In this document: positions 56,701 to 64,000 of the stretch, piece by piece
Layout of the letters: the number at the start of each line of letters is the position of its first letter
How positions within the stretch are numbered: position 1 is the first letter of the stretch
Source of the DNA: a virus
Strand: one strand, 5' to 3'
IMG/VR virus record: IMGVR_UViG_3300024433_001307
Coordinates: 1-64,000 of that record
Length of the DNA stretch: 64,000 nucleotides
The notes under the pieces: model-generated
Database searches by the model: none
What the model was told of the DNA's origin: nothing
What the model saw: the letters and a program-made list of their open reading frames with translations, nothing else
Translations under genes and position numbers: made by a program

Positions 56701-57397
56701 TGAAGAGACAGGAGTGGCTGGTATTTGGAAAATAAAGAATTTGATAAGAGGTCTTTTCAATACAGAACCGGTTGCTCATTCTGTAAGTGCGAATTTTGCT
56801 ACTTTGGATGTCAATTATACCTATATCATAAAATCGGAGGATATAGGACACACCCTATATTTCAAAGCAGTTACCTTCTATGGGGACTACTATAATACAT
56901 TAGCAGCCACTACAGCCTACTCTCATGCAATTCAAGGACACTATAATAGGCCAGCACCCATTAGTCTGTTACATATGGAGAATAGGGAGGGTTTTACAGA
57001 TTATGACGCTGCATCAGTAGTATTGCAATGGGAATATGGTGATAAGAACGGCGGATTCAATGATGGGGTTTTCAATGGGAATGGGAGCAGTTGGAATTAT
57101 GGAGATGATGAGAATGACTTATTAGAGGATGTTGGTGGAATTACTTTTGGGTCGCCTGGATTGGATGCCAACATAAAGGAATTGAAGATTATAATTGAGG
57201 AGACAGATGGCACTCATATCAACACCAAAACATATGAACCAGGAGAAACGGTATTTGATGATAAAGAAATCACCTTAACGTATGCGGTTGCTGGTGATTT
57301 GAATAGTAAAGACCCAGCAGTTGTGAAATTCATTCCTGTTTATGATTTACAGGATACATTTGAAAAAAGTATCACTCTTGATAAGGTAGGTGTATAA
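53738..57397 (+). CDS. tail tip protein with inserted beta-propeller domain
   Basis: 1219 residues. The first 50 residues have two hydrophobic glycine-rich segments (SIAGAFVGNMILPGFG). Core tail-tip elements follow (TPIPFICGSKEVAGNIIY, DFTWYDG) until about 190. Residues about 195-615 form an extra region with repeated blade-like segments (GDDLYIIHGKGVLV, SPDGLYVFLQ, HDGYLYAYGD, NDRHIWVGR), read as a beta-propeller. The core resumes at IIKAIAIRLDKEDL with LDYCIDQDIKLSF and FNRTEIKWTNRDDNYGT. The C-terminus has fibronectin-like strands (880 on). The insert interrupts the core at the place between the LFEV and IIKAI elements, so a receptor-binding role is likely. Confidence 0.82.
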   Translation: MSNGGWGRLAISIAGAFVGNMILPGFGTSLGFFGGAILGSMIFPQKTKSTPPQLGDYPVQTAEKGTPIPFICGSKEVAGNIIYAEPAEPYTIAHSSGGGGKSGGGEAKTYETRYRRTFLICVCEGPAWVMSARKGKLNMPLSDFTWYDGQNNSGLSALLGIDYAEYKTCALALFENYDTGSSEQIPNMLFEVSSEYVGIESHCVIGDDLYIIHGKGVLVNAGVITNEGGLTGIPCSYHPFEVGHVIRVGGTSTLDSGNGYAIVEITDDRIIVNKGYQAETLDGDERIFRFLQNYLEDYGYGHGCIIGDYYYVPINYLADYQTCIIRIKRSTLAIESDWADDPVTYGWYGGQVGMNCKASPDGLYVFLQTLNFEILYKYRVSDGALIWEFYHPDGQNDSYILDVDSDGCCYLAEIKDAGEYGRGKVAKIAADGSAATFFTLGLTPKAYYHGGNYCSALNESADILATGGHQSGNSEILGSRLPLRLWNLTTLTDIAYFEIASDYDFFQLLWHDGYLYAYGDTTTYNGDTVNIWKFDTDLNVIATGYVSSVGCFWVGNDRHIWVGRTSPSLPNGLVILDKDDLSVRESLKIHYLCYVTNPIITSAEYVTNYRIAGETHDEYPPNIIKAIAIRLDKEDLINETKFNAALDYCIDQDIKLSFAFKDLKPWTDWINYINSHYAGYYFWQAGQLCLGVYKDENSVASITQDDLIREEGEPPVQINPFSPDWFNRTEIKWTNRDDNYGTAIAVAKDDIDIRNNGLRKHAVDLAGIHNATLAQKMVERMRIDSQCRRRLFSFALSYKYLGLERGDVIDITDGYLLTAQKMRIINLVVSPHGRKIVIKAVEDGSELYPTITWSTETTEHILPTIPTVSGSRITYREDTDEAKLNLSIAPITQYANGWDIYKSNDGGSSYNLIGRCAVDGITGGDANSIGTLTKALLATASTTWHQDESFEVDIGTVTDLSTSITDAQLFNGLKLAKIDDEIIGYKDCEETGVAGIWKIKNLIRGLFNTEPVAHSVSANFATLDVNYTYIIKSEDIGHTLYFKAVTFYGDYYNTLAATTAYSHAIQGHYNRPAPISLLHMENREGFTDYDAASVVLQWEYGDKNGGFNDGVFNGNGSSWNYGDDENDLLEDVGGITFGSPGLDANIKELKIIIEETDGTHINTKTYEPGETVFDDKEITLTYAVAGDLNSKDPAVVKFIPVYDLQDTFEKSITLDKVGV

Positions 57398-57398
57398 A

Positions 57399-58241
57399 AT
57401 GACTGTAGCATATACCTCGGAAGGTAAATTGGCCAAAGCAGATACTGATGTAAGACTTTGGGGTTCCGCTTTTAATGGTAACTTTGATAGCCTTGATGCT
57501 GGTTTTTTTATTACCTTAGAGGCGGGAGAGAATATAGACCAATATAGTGCTTGTTGTATAGCCGCTGCTGATGGCAAGATGTATAAAGCAGACGCCAATG
57601 TCGCCACCAGAAGACCGTGTATAGGTATGGCTCCTGCTGCTATTACTTCTGGAAGTAATGGAAGACTTCAATTGTTTGGTTGGATGGATTATGATGACAG
57701 TGCCTTTTCTTCTGCAGGATTAGCTGCCACAAGAAATGATTTGTTATATCTCTGTGAGGTTGCAGGAGAATTAACTGTGACCCCACCAGCCAATCCTCAA
57801 GTGGTGGGTATAGCCAAGACCTCTACTGCGATAAATGTTACTCGTATTCTTATCAATCCTGATTTGGGTTATAAAACACAATTGGCATTGATAGCTGTAG
57901 AGGATTTGGCTGCTGGAGCGGATATTGCAAACAGACCTATATTCGTTTCACCTACAAAGTGTTTGATTTTGTCAGCAGGTATATTAACACAAGGTGCTCC
58001 TGCTGATGTTGATGATGCTAATACTTCAGTTATCTTGTTAGAAGATGATGCCAGTAATGCCTTAGTTACCAAAACCTATAATACAGGAACTCAACCACCT
58101 ACAAATGATTATGAAGATTTAGGTAGTTTAAGCAATGTTGAATATACTGCTGCGGAACATATGATGTTGAGTGTGACTAATGGAGTCACAGCAGACTTGC
58201 CGGCTTTCATGGTAGTAATTGAATATATGCTCATCTATTGA
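57399..58241 (+). CDS. tail fibre/tip-associated structural protein
   Basis: 280 residues, strand-rich with small hydrophobic residues. MTVAYTSEGKLAKADTDVRL at the start, then repeats of SACCIAAADGKMYKADANVA type, CIGMAPAAITSG and a last domain (LSNVEYTAAEHMMLSVTNGV). It may be a fibre or a capping protein, and the family is not recognised. The ATG at 57399 follows AAGGTAGG. Glycan genes start right after it. Confidence 0.6.
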   Translation: MTVAYTSEGKLAKADTDVRLWGSAFNGNFDSLDAGFFITLEAGENIDQYSACCIAAADGKMYKADANVATRRPCIGMAPAAITSGSNGRLQLFGWMDYDDSAFSSAGLAATRNDLLYLCEVAGELTVTPPANPQVVGIAKTSTAINVTRILINPDLGYKTQLALIAVEDLAAGADIANRPIFVSPTKCLILSAGILTQGAPADVDDANTSVILLEDDASNALVTKTYNTGTQPPTNDYEDLGSLSNVEYTAAEHMMLSVTNGVTADLPAFMVVIEYMLIY

Positions 58242-58252
58242 GAAAGATTAAC

Positions 58253-59518
58253 ATGAAAAAAGAAGTGAAAAGGGAGGTATTCATTATAGGAGGTGGAGCC
58301 AGTTTGAAAGGCTTTCCTTTTGGAAAATTAAAAGATAAGGAAACTATTGCTGTCAATGTAGCTGCTTTCGACGTTCCAAATCCTACATATTGTATCACAG
58401 CAGATTCAGGTATTTTTCGTAAATTACAAGAAGGATATTTTAAGGGAATAGATACCACTTGGGTTGTAGTTTCCAATCCAGAACACGCAACAATGAAATG
58501 GCGAAATGGTAGGTTTATTCATAGTCAGTCTAAATTCGTATATAATCTGTTTGCTCCAAATATGATTATTCGTAATGCAGGAACGGATGGTATAGGTCTT
58601 ACCTTCAAGGATTTTAAGACGGGATATAATAGTGGTTTTTGTGGTTTTCAATTAGCTGTGTTATTAGGTTATGAAAGAATATATCTGTTAGGATTTGATT
58701 TAGCAACTAAGCCGAATAGCCATTACCATGATAGATATGGGGAGAAAGGAATTAGCACCATTACTTTTGAAAGATATTATAAGAATTTCAAATTGGCTTT
58801 GCAATTTATTAGAGATAAAACAGATATAGAGGTTATATCTTGTTCGAGTGTCAGTAGATTGAATGATATGATACCATATCAATCTTTTGGTAAAGTACAA
58901 GAGGAATCTCCTCCACAAAAGGAGAGAGAAGCTACCGAAATAATTTCCTATAATCTTTTGGATGATGTGATGCATGAAACGAAAAAACGATTATCTATCC
59001 TTATTTGTTCCATAAAAGGTAGAGAAAGATTGCTGAAGAAATTGATGTGTAAATTAGATAAACAAAGGATAGAAGGAGTGGAGATATTAGTAGAATCAGA
59101 TAACAGGAAGATATCCATTGGAGCCAAACGGAATATTCTACTTCGGAAGGCAAAAGGGGATTATGTGGTCTTTATAGATGATGATGATGATATATCCGAT
59201 AATTATATATCCAAGATATTGAAAGCCATCTCTTCCAATCCGGATTGTGTAGGAGTAGAGGGAGAAGTTTTTTTTAGAAAGAAAAACCGCAGGAGAAAAT
59301 TTATTCATTCACTTCGTTATGAATCATGGTTTGAACGGGATAATGTATATTATAGGTGTCCCAATCATATTTCTCCTGTCAAAAGAGAATTGGCTTTGCA
59401 GGTTATGTTTTCGGATAAATCCAAAGGTGAAGATAAAGAATATTCATTAAAATTGCATCCTCTACTCAAGAGCGAAGTCTGTATAAAAGGACCAATCTAT
59501 TATTATCTAACAGGTTGA
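58253..59518 (+). CDS. fusion of DUF115-like domain and GT2-type glycosyltransferase
   Basis: 421 residues. Residues 1-225 are DUF115-like: EVFIIGGGASLKGFPFGKL, IAVNVAAFDV, NSGFCGFQLAVLLGYERIYL, close in pattern to 41439-42074. Residues 240-421 are a GT-A glycosyltransferase: ISIGAKRNILLRKAKGDYVVF and then FIDDDDDISDNYI with the D-x-D motif. A linker with EESPPQKEREAT separates the domains. This two-enzyme fusion may build two successive sugar bonds. The ATG at 58253 is preferred to the TTG at 58238. Confidence 0.75.
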   Translation: MKKEVKREVFIIGGGASLKGFPFGKLKDKETIAVNVAAFDVPNPTYCITADSGIFRKLQEGYFKGIDTTWVVVSNPEHATMKWRNGRFIHSQSKFVYNLFAPNMIIRNAGTDGIGLTFKDFKTGYNSGFCGFQLAVLLGYERIYLLGFDLATKPNSHYHDRYGEKGISTITFERYYKNFKLALQFIRDKTDIEVISCSSVSRLNDMIPYQSFGKVQEESPPQKEREATEIISYNLLDDVMHETKKRLSILICSIKGRERLLKKLMCKLDKQRIEGVEILVESDNRKISIGAKRNILLRKAKGDYVVFIDDDDDISDNYISKILKAISSNPDCVGVEGEVFFRKKNRRRKFIHSLRYESWFERDNVYYRCPNHISPVKRELALQVMFSDKSKGEDKEYSLKLHPLLKSEVCIKGPIYYYLTG

Positions 59519-59521
59519 TAT

Positions 59522-60184
59522 ATGAAAATCTTATTCAAATATCCGACATTTAGAAGACCTGAATGGTTTCAAGAAACTTTGATTAGGTATTATCATATGC
59601 TGAGTATGAATTTCGCTTATCAGTTTGTAATCTCGTTGAATGAAGATGATGAGACAATGAATAATTCTGAAATGAAAGAATTTATGGATACCCAGCCAGT
59701 ATTGTCTTACCATTATGGTAACCACAAAACGAAGATGGAAGCCATCAATGCCAATATGGAAGGGTTGGATTTTGATATTCTCTTCCTTATTTCAGATGAT
59801 ATGATTCCAATTGTTTCTGGATTTGATATTATCATAGTGGAGAAGATGTGTCAACATTTTCCTGATATGGATGGAGCATTGCATTTTAATGATGATTGTT
59901 GTGGAAAGGATAGAACTATAACCTTATCCATAATGGGTAAGAAGTTATATGATATGTTTGGATATATCTATCATCCTGATTATAAAAGTTTCTTCTGTGA
60001 TAACGAGTTTACAGATGAGGTTTACGGAATGGGGAAGGCTATTTATATCCCCAAGGTTATAGTGAAGCATGATTGGAAAGGATGGGGAAAGGATAGAGAT
60101 GAAGTATATAGAAGAAATACTTCATTGGGTAAGGATGATGAGAATACCTATAACAGAAGAAAGAAACTTGGTTTTCCTAAATGA
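59522..60184 (+). CDS. glycosyltransferase-like protein
   Basis: 220 residues of GT-A type: ILFKYPTFRRPEWFQETLIR, then ISLNEDDETMNN, and DILFLISDDMIPIVSGFD with acidic motif SDD. YIPKVIVKHDWKGWG is the later acidic/aromatic part. It is probably a GT2 family member. It starts four bases after the fusion enzyme and has no strong RBS, so translational coupling is likely. Confidence 0.68.
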   Translation: MKILFKYPTFRRPEWFQETLIRYYHMLSMNFAYQFVISLNEDDETMNNSEMKEFMDTQPVLSYHYGNHKTKMEAINANMEGLDFDILFLISDDMIPIVSGFDIIIVEKMCQHFPDMDGALHFNDDCCGKDRTITLSIMGKKLYDMFGYIYHPDYKSFFCDNEFTDEVYGMGKAIYIPKVIVKHDWKGWGKDRDEVYRRNTSLGKDDENTYNRRKKLGFPK

Positions 60185-60199
60185 TGGAAAAGGATAGAA

Positions 60200-60790
60200 A
60201 TGTTTTCTCAACGAGACGAAGAAAAATATATTCTGAGATTTTTCAAAGGCGGGCAAGGCAGATTTTTGGATATAGGAGCCTATGATGGAAAAACTTTCAG
60301 TAATACACATCAACTCGCTTTACAAGGATGGGGTGGTGTTTGCATTGAACCTTCTCCATCTGTGACAGGACCTTTGGAGAAATTATATTGGAATAACAAC
60401 AAAATCAAGATTCTCAAGGTTGGTATTGGTGTGAAGAGAGGTACATTTCCATTTTATAATTTTTATGGGGATGCTGTTGGTACATTTGATATAGAACATG
60501 CAAAATTATGGAGTGAAAAAGGTAAAAGAAAATGGATTGAGATTCAAGTGGAAGTGATTACGGTGGATGATTTATTTTCTCATATAGATTACAATTTCCA
60601 TTTTGTCAATATAGATGCAGAAGGTTGGAGTTTTGCCATACTGCAAAATCTACCATTTGATAAATTAACTAAATTGAAAATGATTTGTGTTGAATTCGAT
60701 GGTCAATCTCAAAGGATTTTGGATTTGACAGTCAAATACAAATTTAGGTTATATCATTCGACAGCAGAAAATTTATTATTGGTGAGATAA
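60200..60790 (+). CDS. FkbM-family SAM methyltransferase
   Basis: 196 residues. GRFLDIGAYDGKTFSNT is the SAM-binding motif, GGVCIEPSPSV the acidic second strand, VEVITVDDLF and FHFVNIDAEGWSFAIL the FkbM signature. It would methylate a sugar hydroxyl in the glycan made by neighbours. The RBS AAAGGATAGAA precedes the ATG. Confidence 0.82.
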   Translation: MFSQRDEEKYILRFFKGGQGRFLDIGAYDGKTFSNTHQLALQGWGGVCIEPSPSVTGPLEKLYWNNNKIKILKVGIGVKRGTFPFYNFYGDAVGTFDIEHAKLWSEKGKRKWIEIQVEVITVDDLFSHIDYNFHFVNIDAEGWSFAILQNLPFDKLTKLKMICVEFDGQSQRILDLTVKYKFRLYHSTAENLLLVR

Positions 60791-60798
60791 GAAACAAA

Positions 60799-61347
60799 AT
60801 GAGTTTAACAGAAGACATTTTGAAGAATTATTTGAATCCAATTTTGGTAGAAACAGGAACATATTTGGGCAATGGAGTGGAGATTGCTAAAAGGGTAGGA
60901 TTCAATAAGATATTATCAATAGAAGTATCAAAAATGATTTGGGAAAGAACTCAAGAAAGATTTATAAAAGATGATAGTATAACCATTATCCATGGGGATA
61001 GTGTGAAGGTATTGTGGTCTGTAATAGAAAACATCAAAGAGAGAATGACATTTGTTTTGGATGCTCATAGTTTGGAATACAGTAAGGATATAGATATAAA
61101 TAAAGCCGAACTTGAGGAATGGCCACTTGTTAAGGAATTACAAATAATAACACAACATCCTCGTAAAGACCATACTATAATAATTGATGATGTGCGTCTT
61201 TTTAAGTTATTCAACACCAATATAGAAGAGATAGAATCATTGTTGTTTGAAATAAATTCTGATTATCGAATTCACTTTATATCAGGTCTTCTTGAATCTG
61301 GTATAATTAAGGCTGAAGATATTATGATTGCTGAGGTTGTGAAATGA
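60799..61347 (+). CDS. class I SAM methyltransferase-like protein
   Basis: 182 residues. LVETGTYLGNGVEIAKRVG is motif I, ILSIEVSKMIWERTQ the second strand with Glu, ITIIHGDSVKVLW a later strand, FVLDAHSLEYS and IIIDDVRLFKL. It could modify a sugar or a small substrate. It overlaps the next gene by 4 bases. The RBS is poor, so coupling within the cassette is probable. Confidence 0.65.
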   Translation: MSLTEDILKNYLNPILVETGTYLGNGVEIAKRVGFNKILSIEVSKMIWERTQERFIKDDSITIIHGDSVKVLWSVIENIKERMTFVLDAHSLEYSKDIDINKAELEEWPLVKELQIITQHPRKDHTIIIDDVRLFKLFNTNIEEIESLLFEINSDYRIHFISGLLESGIIKAEDIMIAEVVK

Positions 61348-62084
61348 AACGAGGTTTGTTATATGTCGTTTTTGGTAAGCAATATGATAATTTAGCTGTG
61401 CATACAATTATTCATTCTCGTTTGTTTACTGATTTACCTATACATATTATCACGAATGTTTCTGATAGGAATGAAAAATGGAATGGTATTAAAAACATAT
61501 CTTTTTCTGTTTTCAACACACCCCAAAATAGAAATAGAGATTATAAAACGAGAATGGATTTGTATAGTCCTTTTGATGAAACATTGTATTTAGATTGTGA
61601 TGCTGTAATAAGAAGGAATGGGATTGAACACGTCTTTGATTTATTACAGGGAAAAGATTTGGTTCTTAATATGTATTTGAGGTGGGTTTTAGGAGATAAA
61701 ATCCTAAGAATATATAAAAAGGCTATGAAAAAATCGAAAGTGATTTTACCTTTATGTGTGTATAACGGAGCCATCATATGCTTTGGAAGAGGTTTAAAGG
61801 ATTTCTTTATCCTGTGGAATAGAATATGGAAAGAAACAGGAAAGGGTAGAGAGATGCCCGCATTGGCTTGTGCTATTAAGAAGAGTAGAATTACTGTTCA
61901 AAATTTACCTTCAAATTTCTTTGCTTCGGATATTTATGCTCCTGATTGTGTTGTTCAACATAATTATAATTCACATGGAGGTATGAATTTTTTTAATGAA
62001 TTTGGATTACCTCAGATAAAGGAATATAAACCATTTGATAATAATCCGGCTGATTGGAATTGGGTCGAGTTTGATGAGAGATAA
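61344..62084 (+). CDS. GT-A glycosyltransferase (GT8-like)
   Basis: 246 residues. LLYVVFGKQYDNLAVHTI at the start, YSPFDETLYLDCDAVIR with D-x-D (metal and nucleotide-sugar binding), LCVYNGAIICFGRG for the acceptor side. The order and length are those of small GT8-type or related transferases. It overlaps the preceding gene by 4 bases. Confidence 0.72.
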   Translation: MKRGLLYVVFGKQYDNLAVHTIIHSRLFTDLPIHIITNVSDRNEKWNGIKNISFSVFNTPQNRNRDYKTRMDLYSPFDETLYLDCDAVIRRNGIEHVFDLLQGKDLVLNMYLRWVLGDKILRIYKKAMKKSKVILPLCVYNGAIICFGRGLKDFFILWNRIWKETGKGREMPALACAIKKSRITVQNLPSNFFASDIYAPDCVVQHNYNSHGGMNFFNEFGLPQIKEYKPFDNNPADWNWVEFDER

Positions 62085-62805
62085 AAAATTATGTGTGGTT
62101 AATTATATCACAAGAAATACTTGGCATCCTCATGGTCAAGCAAGATTAAAGGAGAGTTTGAAAAGGATGAGATTTGAAGGTTCTATCCTTCTGTTCGATG
62201 ATAATAATTTGAAATGTCCATCTCATAATGATATTCCTTATGCTTTCAAATTTCATGCTTTGAATGAGGCTCGAAAACAAGGTTATGAACAATTACTTTG
62301 GGTAGATGCTTCTTTTTGGGCTGTTAGAAATTTGGAAGGTTTATTGGAAATGATTTGTAATAAGAAGGTGGTCGTTCAAAATTCAGGATATTCTTTAGGA
62401 CAATGGGTTTCAGATAATTGTTTGAAAAGAATGAAAATGAAACGTGAGGACGCATTCAAACTTCCTATGTTTTCCGGCGGTCTTATAGGTTGTGATTTGA
62501 GTGATGAGAAAACAAAACTTTTCTTTGATGAATTTTTTGGTTATGCTAAAGAAGGTTCTTGTTTTAGAGGTGCTTGGAGAAACAGGAATGGAGAGGTTTC
62601 ATCAGATAAAAAGGTATTGGGACATCGACATGATATGAGTGTTGGAAGTATTCTTATGCACAACAGAGATATTCCAATCTTTCCAAATAATAGTTTCTTT
62701 GCTTATTATGCTTGGTATCAAAAATATAAAACCGAAAAAGATTTGAGTAACATTTATTTCGTTTGTGAAGGAGGTCCAAGAAAATTACCACTAAAAAGAT
62801 TATAA
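62074..62805 (+). CDS. glycosyltransferase-like protein
   Basis: 243 residues. YAFKFHALNEARKQGYEQL then LLWVDASFWAVRNLEGLLEM is a GT-A core with D-A-S in place of D-x-D, and MFSGGLIGCDLSDEKTK matches the acceptor-side strand. The ATG at 62074 overlaps the stop of the preceding gene by 11 bases. The exact family is unclear. Confidence 0.6.
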   Translation: MRDKKLCVVNYITRNTWHPHGQARLKESLKRMRFEGSILLFDDNNLKCPSHNDIPYAFKFHALNEARKQGYEQLLWVDASFWAVRNLEGLLEMICNKKVVVQNSGYSLGQWVSDNCLKRMKMKREDAFKLPMFSGGLIGCDLSDEKTKLFFDEFFGYAKEGSCFRGAWRNRNGEVSSDKKVLGHRHDMSVGSILMHNRDIPIFPNNSFFAYYAWYQKYKTEKDLSNIYFVCEGGPRKLPLKRL

Positions 62806-63527
62806 TCAAGTCCTTTAATGGAATAGGAGATTTATTATTTATTACTCCAACCTTCAGAGTGATAAAAGAAGCCTATCCAAATTCCTATCTTGTGATGAAT
62901 ACGAGTAGACCTTCATTATTGAATAATAATCCTTTTGTTGATATAATAGGACATAAAAACGAAGGGGTATTTCTTGGTTATCCAGCACCGGCAGAAGGTA
63001 TTGCTCCCACCAAGCATCATATCATTTCTGATTGGGAGATTGTTTGTAAGGCTTATAATCTTAGGACGAAAAAGCCTATTTTACAACCGGAACTTTATGT
63101 GAAGGATTTGCCTTCAAAAAGAAATGTGATAGGTGTACAAACAATACATAAAGGACTTTGGCATCGCAAAAAAGTTTGGCCTTTCTTTGAACAATTATCA
63201 AAAGAACCTCATTTCGAATTCATTCCACAAATCACTTCTGGTGATAAAATGTTAGGTTTGATTAAGAAGATAGCAGAATATACTTGTGTGGTATGTGCAG
63301 AAGGAGGCATTTCTCATATAGCGAAAGCCTTGGATATCCCTGCTATTGTTTTATTTGGAGGGTGGGCTAACCCAAAATGGAATGGATATGAGGACCAAAT
63401 CAATCTTGTAAGTATTGTAGATTGCAGTTATTGTTATAACGATATTCCTTGCAAAGGAGATTACAAATGTTGGAAAACTATCTCTGTGAATTATGTCAAA
63501 GAAATTGCTCTAAAAATGATAGAGTAA
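62784..63527 (+). CDS. GT9 heptosyltransferase-like protein with apparent ATT start
   Basis: About 247 residues. The N-terminus KKIIIKSFNGIGDLLFITPT is the classic GT9 start (first strand and GxGD loop), and VVCAEGGISHIAKALDIPAI with VLFGGWANPKWNG is the donor-binding half. A TGA at 62766 stops the frame upstream, and no ATG, GTG or TTG occurs before the GTG at 62859, which would delete the conserved start. ATT at 62784 has the perfect Shine-Dalgarno AAGGAGGT eight bases upstream. It overlaps the previous gene by 22 bases. Confidence 0.7.
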   Translation: MTTKKIIIKSFNGIGDLLFITPTFRVIKEAYPNSYLVMNTSRPSLLNNNPFVDIIGHKNEGVFLGYPAPAEGIAPTKHHIISDWEIVCKAYNLRTKKPILQPELYVKDLPSKRNVIGVQTIHKGLWHRKKVWPFFEQLSKEPHFEFIPQITSGDKMLGLIKKIAEYTCVVCAEGGISHIAKALDIPAIVLFGGWANPKWNGYEDQINLVSIVDCSYCYNDIPCKGDYKCWKTISVNYVKEIALKMIE

Positions 63528-64000
63528 AATGTTTGAGTAATCCAAAACTCAATCTTGGTAGTGGCGTCATGTTATTGAAAGATTATATAAATTTTGATAT
63601 TAAGGAATTTACTGTTGGAAATCTAAAAACGGATATTCTTGGAGATATCAAAGAGCTTTTACATATCTTCAAACCCGAAACATTTTCTGGGATATTTTGT
63701 GTTCATGTTATAGAACATTTCTTTCCAGATGAAGCCATCAAATTGGTGAAAGCATGTTATGAATTACTCAAACCACAGGGTATTCTGTTAATGGAAGGTC
63801 CAGACATTTTGAAAATGATAGATATATTGCAGACAGGGGGACCTCCTTACGAAGGTGATATCAATAAATATATTGGAGGTCTTTATGGAGATGTTGGACA
63901 TAAGAATCAATGGGGTTCTGAATGGTGGCATAAATGGGGGTATACGAGGGACACAGCATCCAAAATGATTTCTGATTGTGGTTTTAATATATTGCATAAA
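63467..64000 (+). CDS. SAM methyltransferase with N-terminal cysteines, cut by window edge
   Basis: 178 residues seen up to base 64000, still open. MLENYLCELCQRNCSKNDRV holds three or four cysteines (a possible zinc knuckle), then LNLGSGVMLLKDYINFDI is the SAM motif, and FSGIFCVHVIEHFFPDEAIK and LLKPQGILLMEGP complete a class I methyltransferase. The ATG at 63467 has AAAGGAG and lies 61 bases inside the GT9 gene. A TTG at 63533 after the overlap is the alternative start. Confidence 0.7.
   Translation, partial: MLENYLCELCQRNCSKNDRVKCLSNPKLNLGSGVMLLKDYINFDIKEFTVGNLKTDILGDIKELLHIFKPETFSGIFCVHVIEHFFPDEAIKLVKACYELLKPQGILLMEGPDILKMIDILQTGGPPYEGDINKYIGGLYGDVGHKNQWGSEWWHKWGYTRDTASKMISDCGFNILHK

Overview
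The window is a contiguous stretch of a low-GC tailed double-stranded DNA phage. It carries a nearly complete phage replisome, then a full set of head, neck and tail genes with a tape measure and no sheath or contractile baseplate genes. This fits a long non-contractile (siphovirus-like) tail. No integrase, repressor/attachment pair, holin or endolysin is visible, and the host cannot be named from the sequence. Both window ends cut through genes.

Layout: everything from 1 to about 30.1 kb is on the minus strand (early/replication genes), and everything from 30.7 kb onward is on the plus strand (virion genes). The two halves diverge from a roughly 500-base intergenic region at 30.2-30.7 kb that carries a good sigma70-type leftward promoter. 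In transcription order the leftward half holds: tiny genes behind repeated structured leaders (30.1-27.5 kb); a MoxR-type AAA ATPase with a VWA/metallopeptidase partner; regulators (XRE, sigma-like, ribbon-helix-helix); an SNF2 helicase; primase; a near-consensus promoter with interlocking inverted repeats ahead of a replication initiator; a DnaB-like helicase; a ParB-like protein; a 7-deazaguanine DNA-modification block (QueD, QueE, PRTase-FolE, a QueD paralogue, radical SAM, glycosyltransferase, split DpdA); sliding clamp; a uracil-DNA glycosylase fused to a 3'-5' exonuclease; MazG-like; a polymerase-only family A polymerase; a DNA methyltransferase; clamp loader; SSB; RecA-like recombinase; and a 5'-3' exonuclease running off the left edge. 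DNA polymerase I activities are therefore spread over three genes.

The rightward half follows canonical order: terminase small and large, portal, a SpeD-like enzyme, Mu-F-like head protein, prohead protease/scaffold, decoration protein, encapsulin-like major capsid, neck proteins, a beta-helix protein, a free-standing homing endonuclease, tail terminator, tail tube, tail chaperones with a classic -1 frameshift site, tape measure, DUF2460, DUF2163, NlpC/P60 and a 1219-residue tail-tip protein with a beta-propeller insertion. From 58 kb to the right edge lies a glycan cassette of glycosyltransferases and SAM methyltransferases, one of which appears to start at an ATT codon.

The strongest candidate for an undescribed system is the DNA-modification block at 9.7-15.1 kb. 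QueC is not seen, a QueD paralogue has lost the catalytic cysteine, DpdA is split and apparently permuted, and a radical SAM enzyme plus a glycosyltransferase sit inside the operon. This points to a 7-deazaguanine base that is processed beyond the usual forms. A second candidate is the family of tRNA-like and hairpin leaders upstream of tiny genes at 27.5-30.2 kb.
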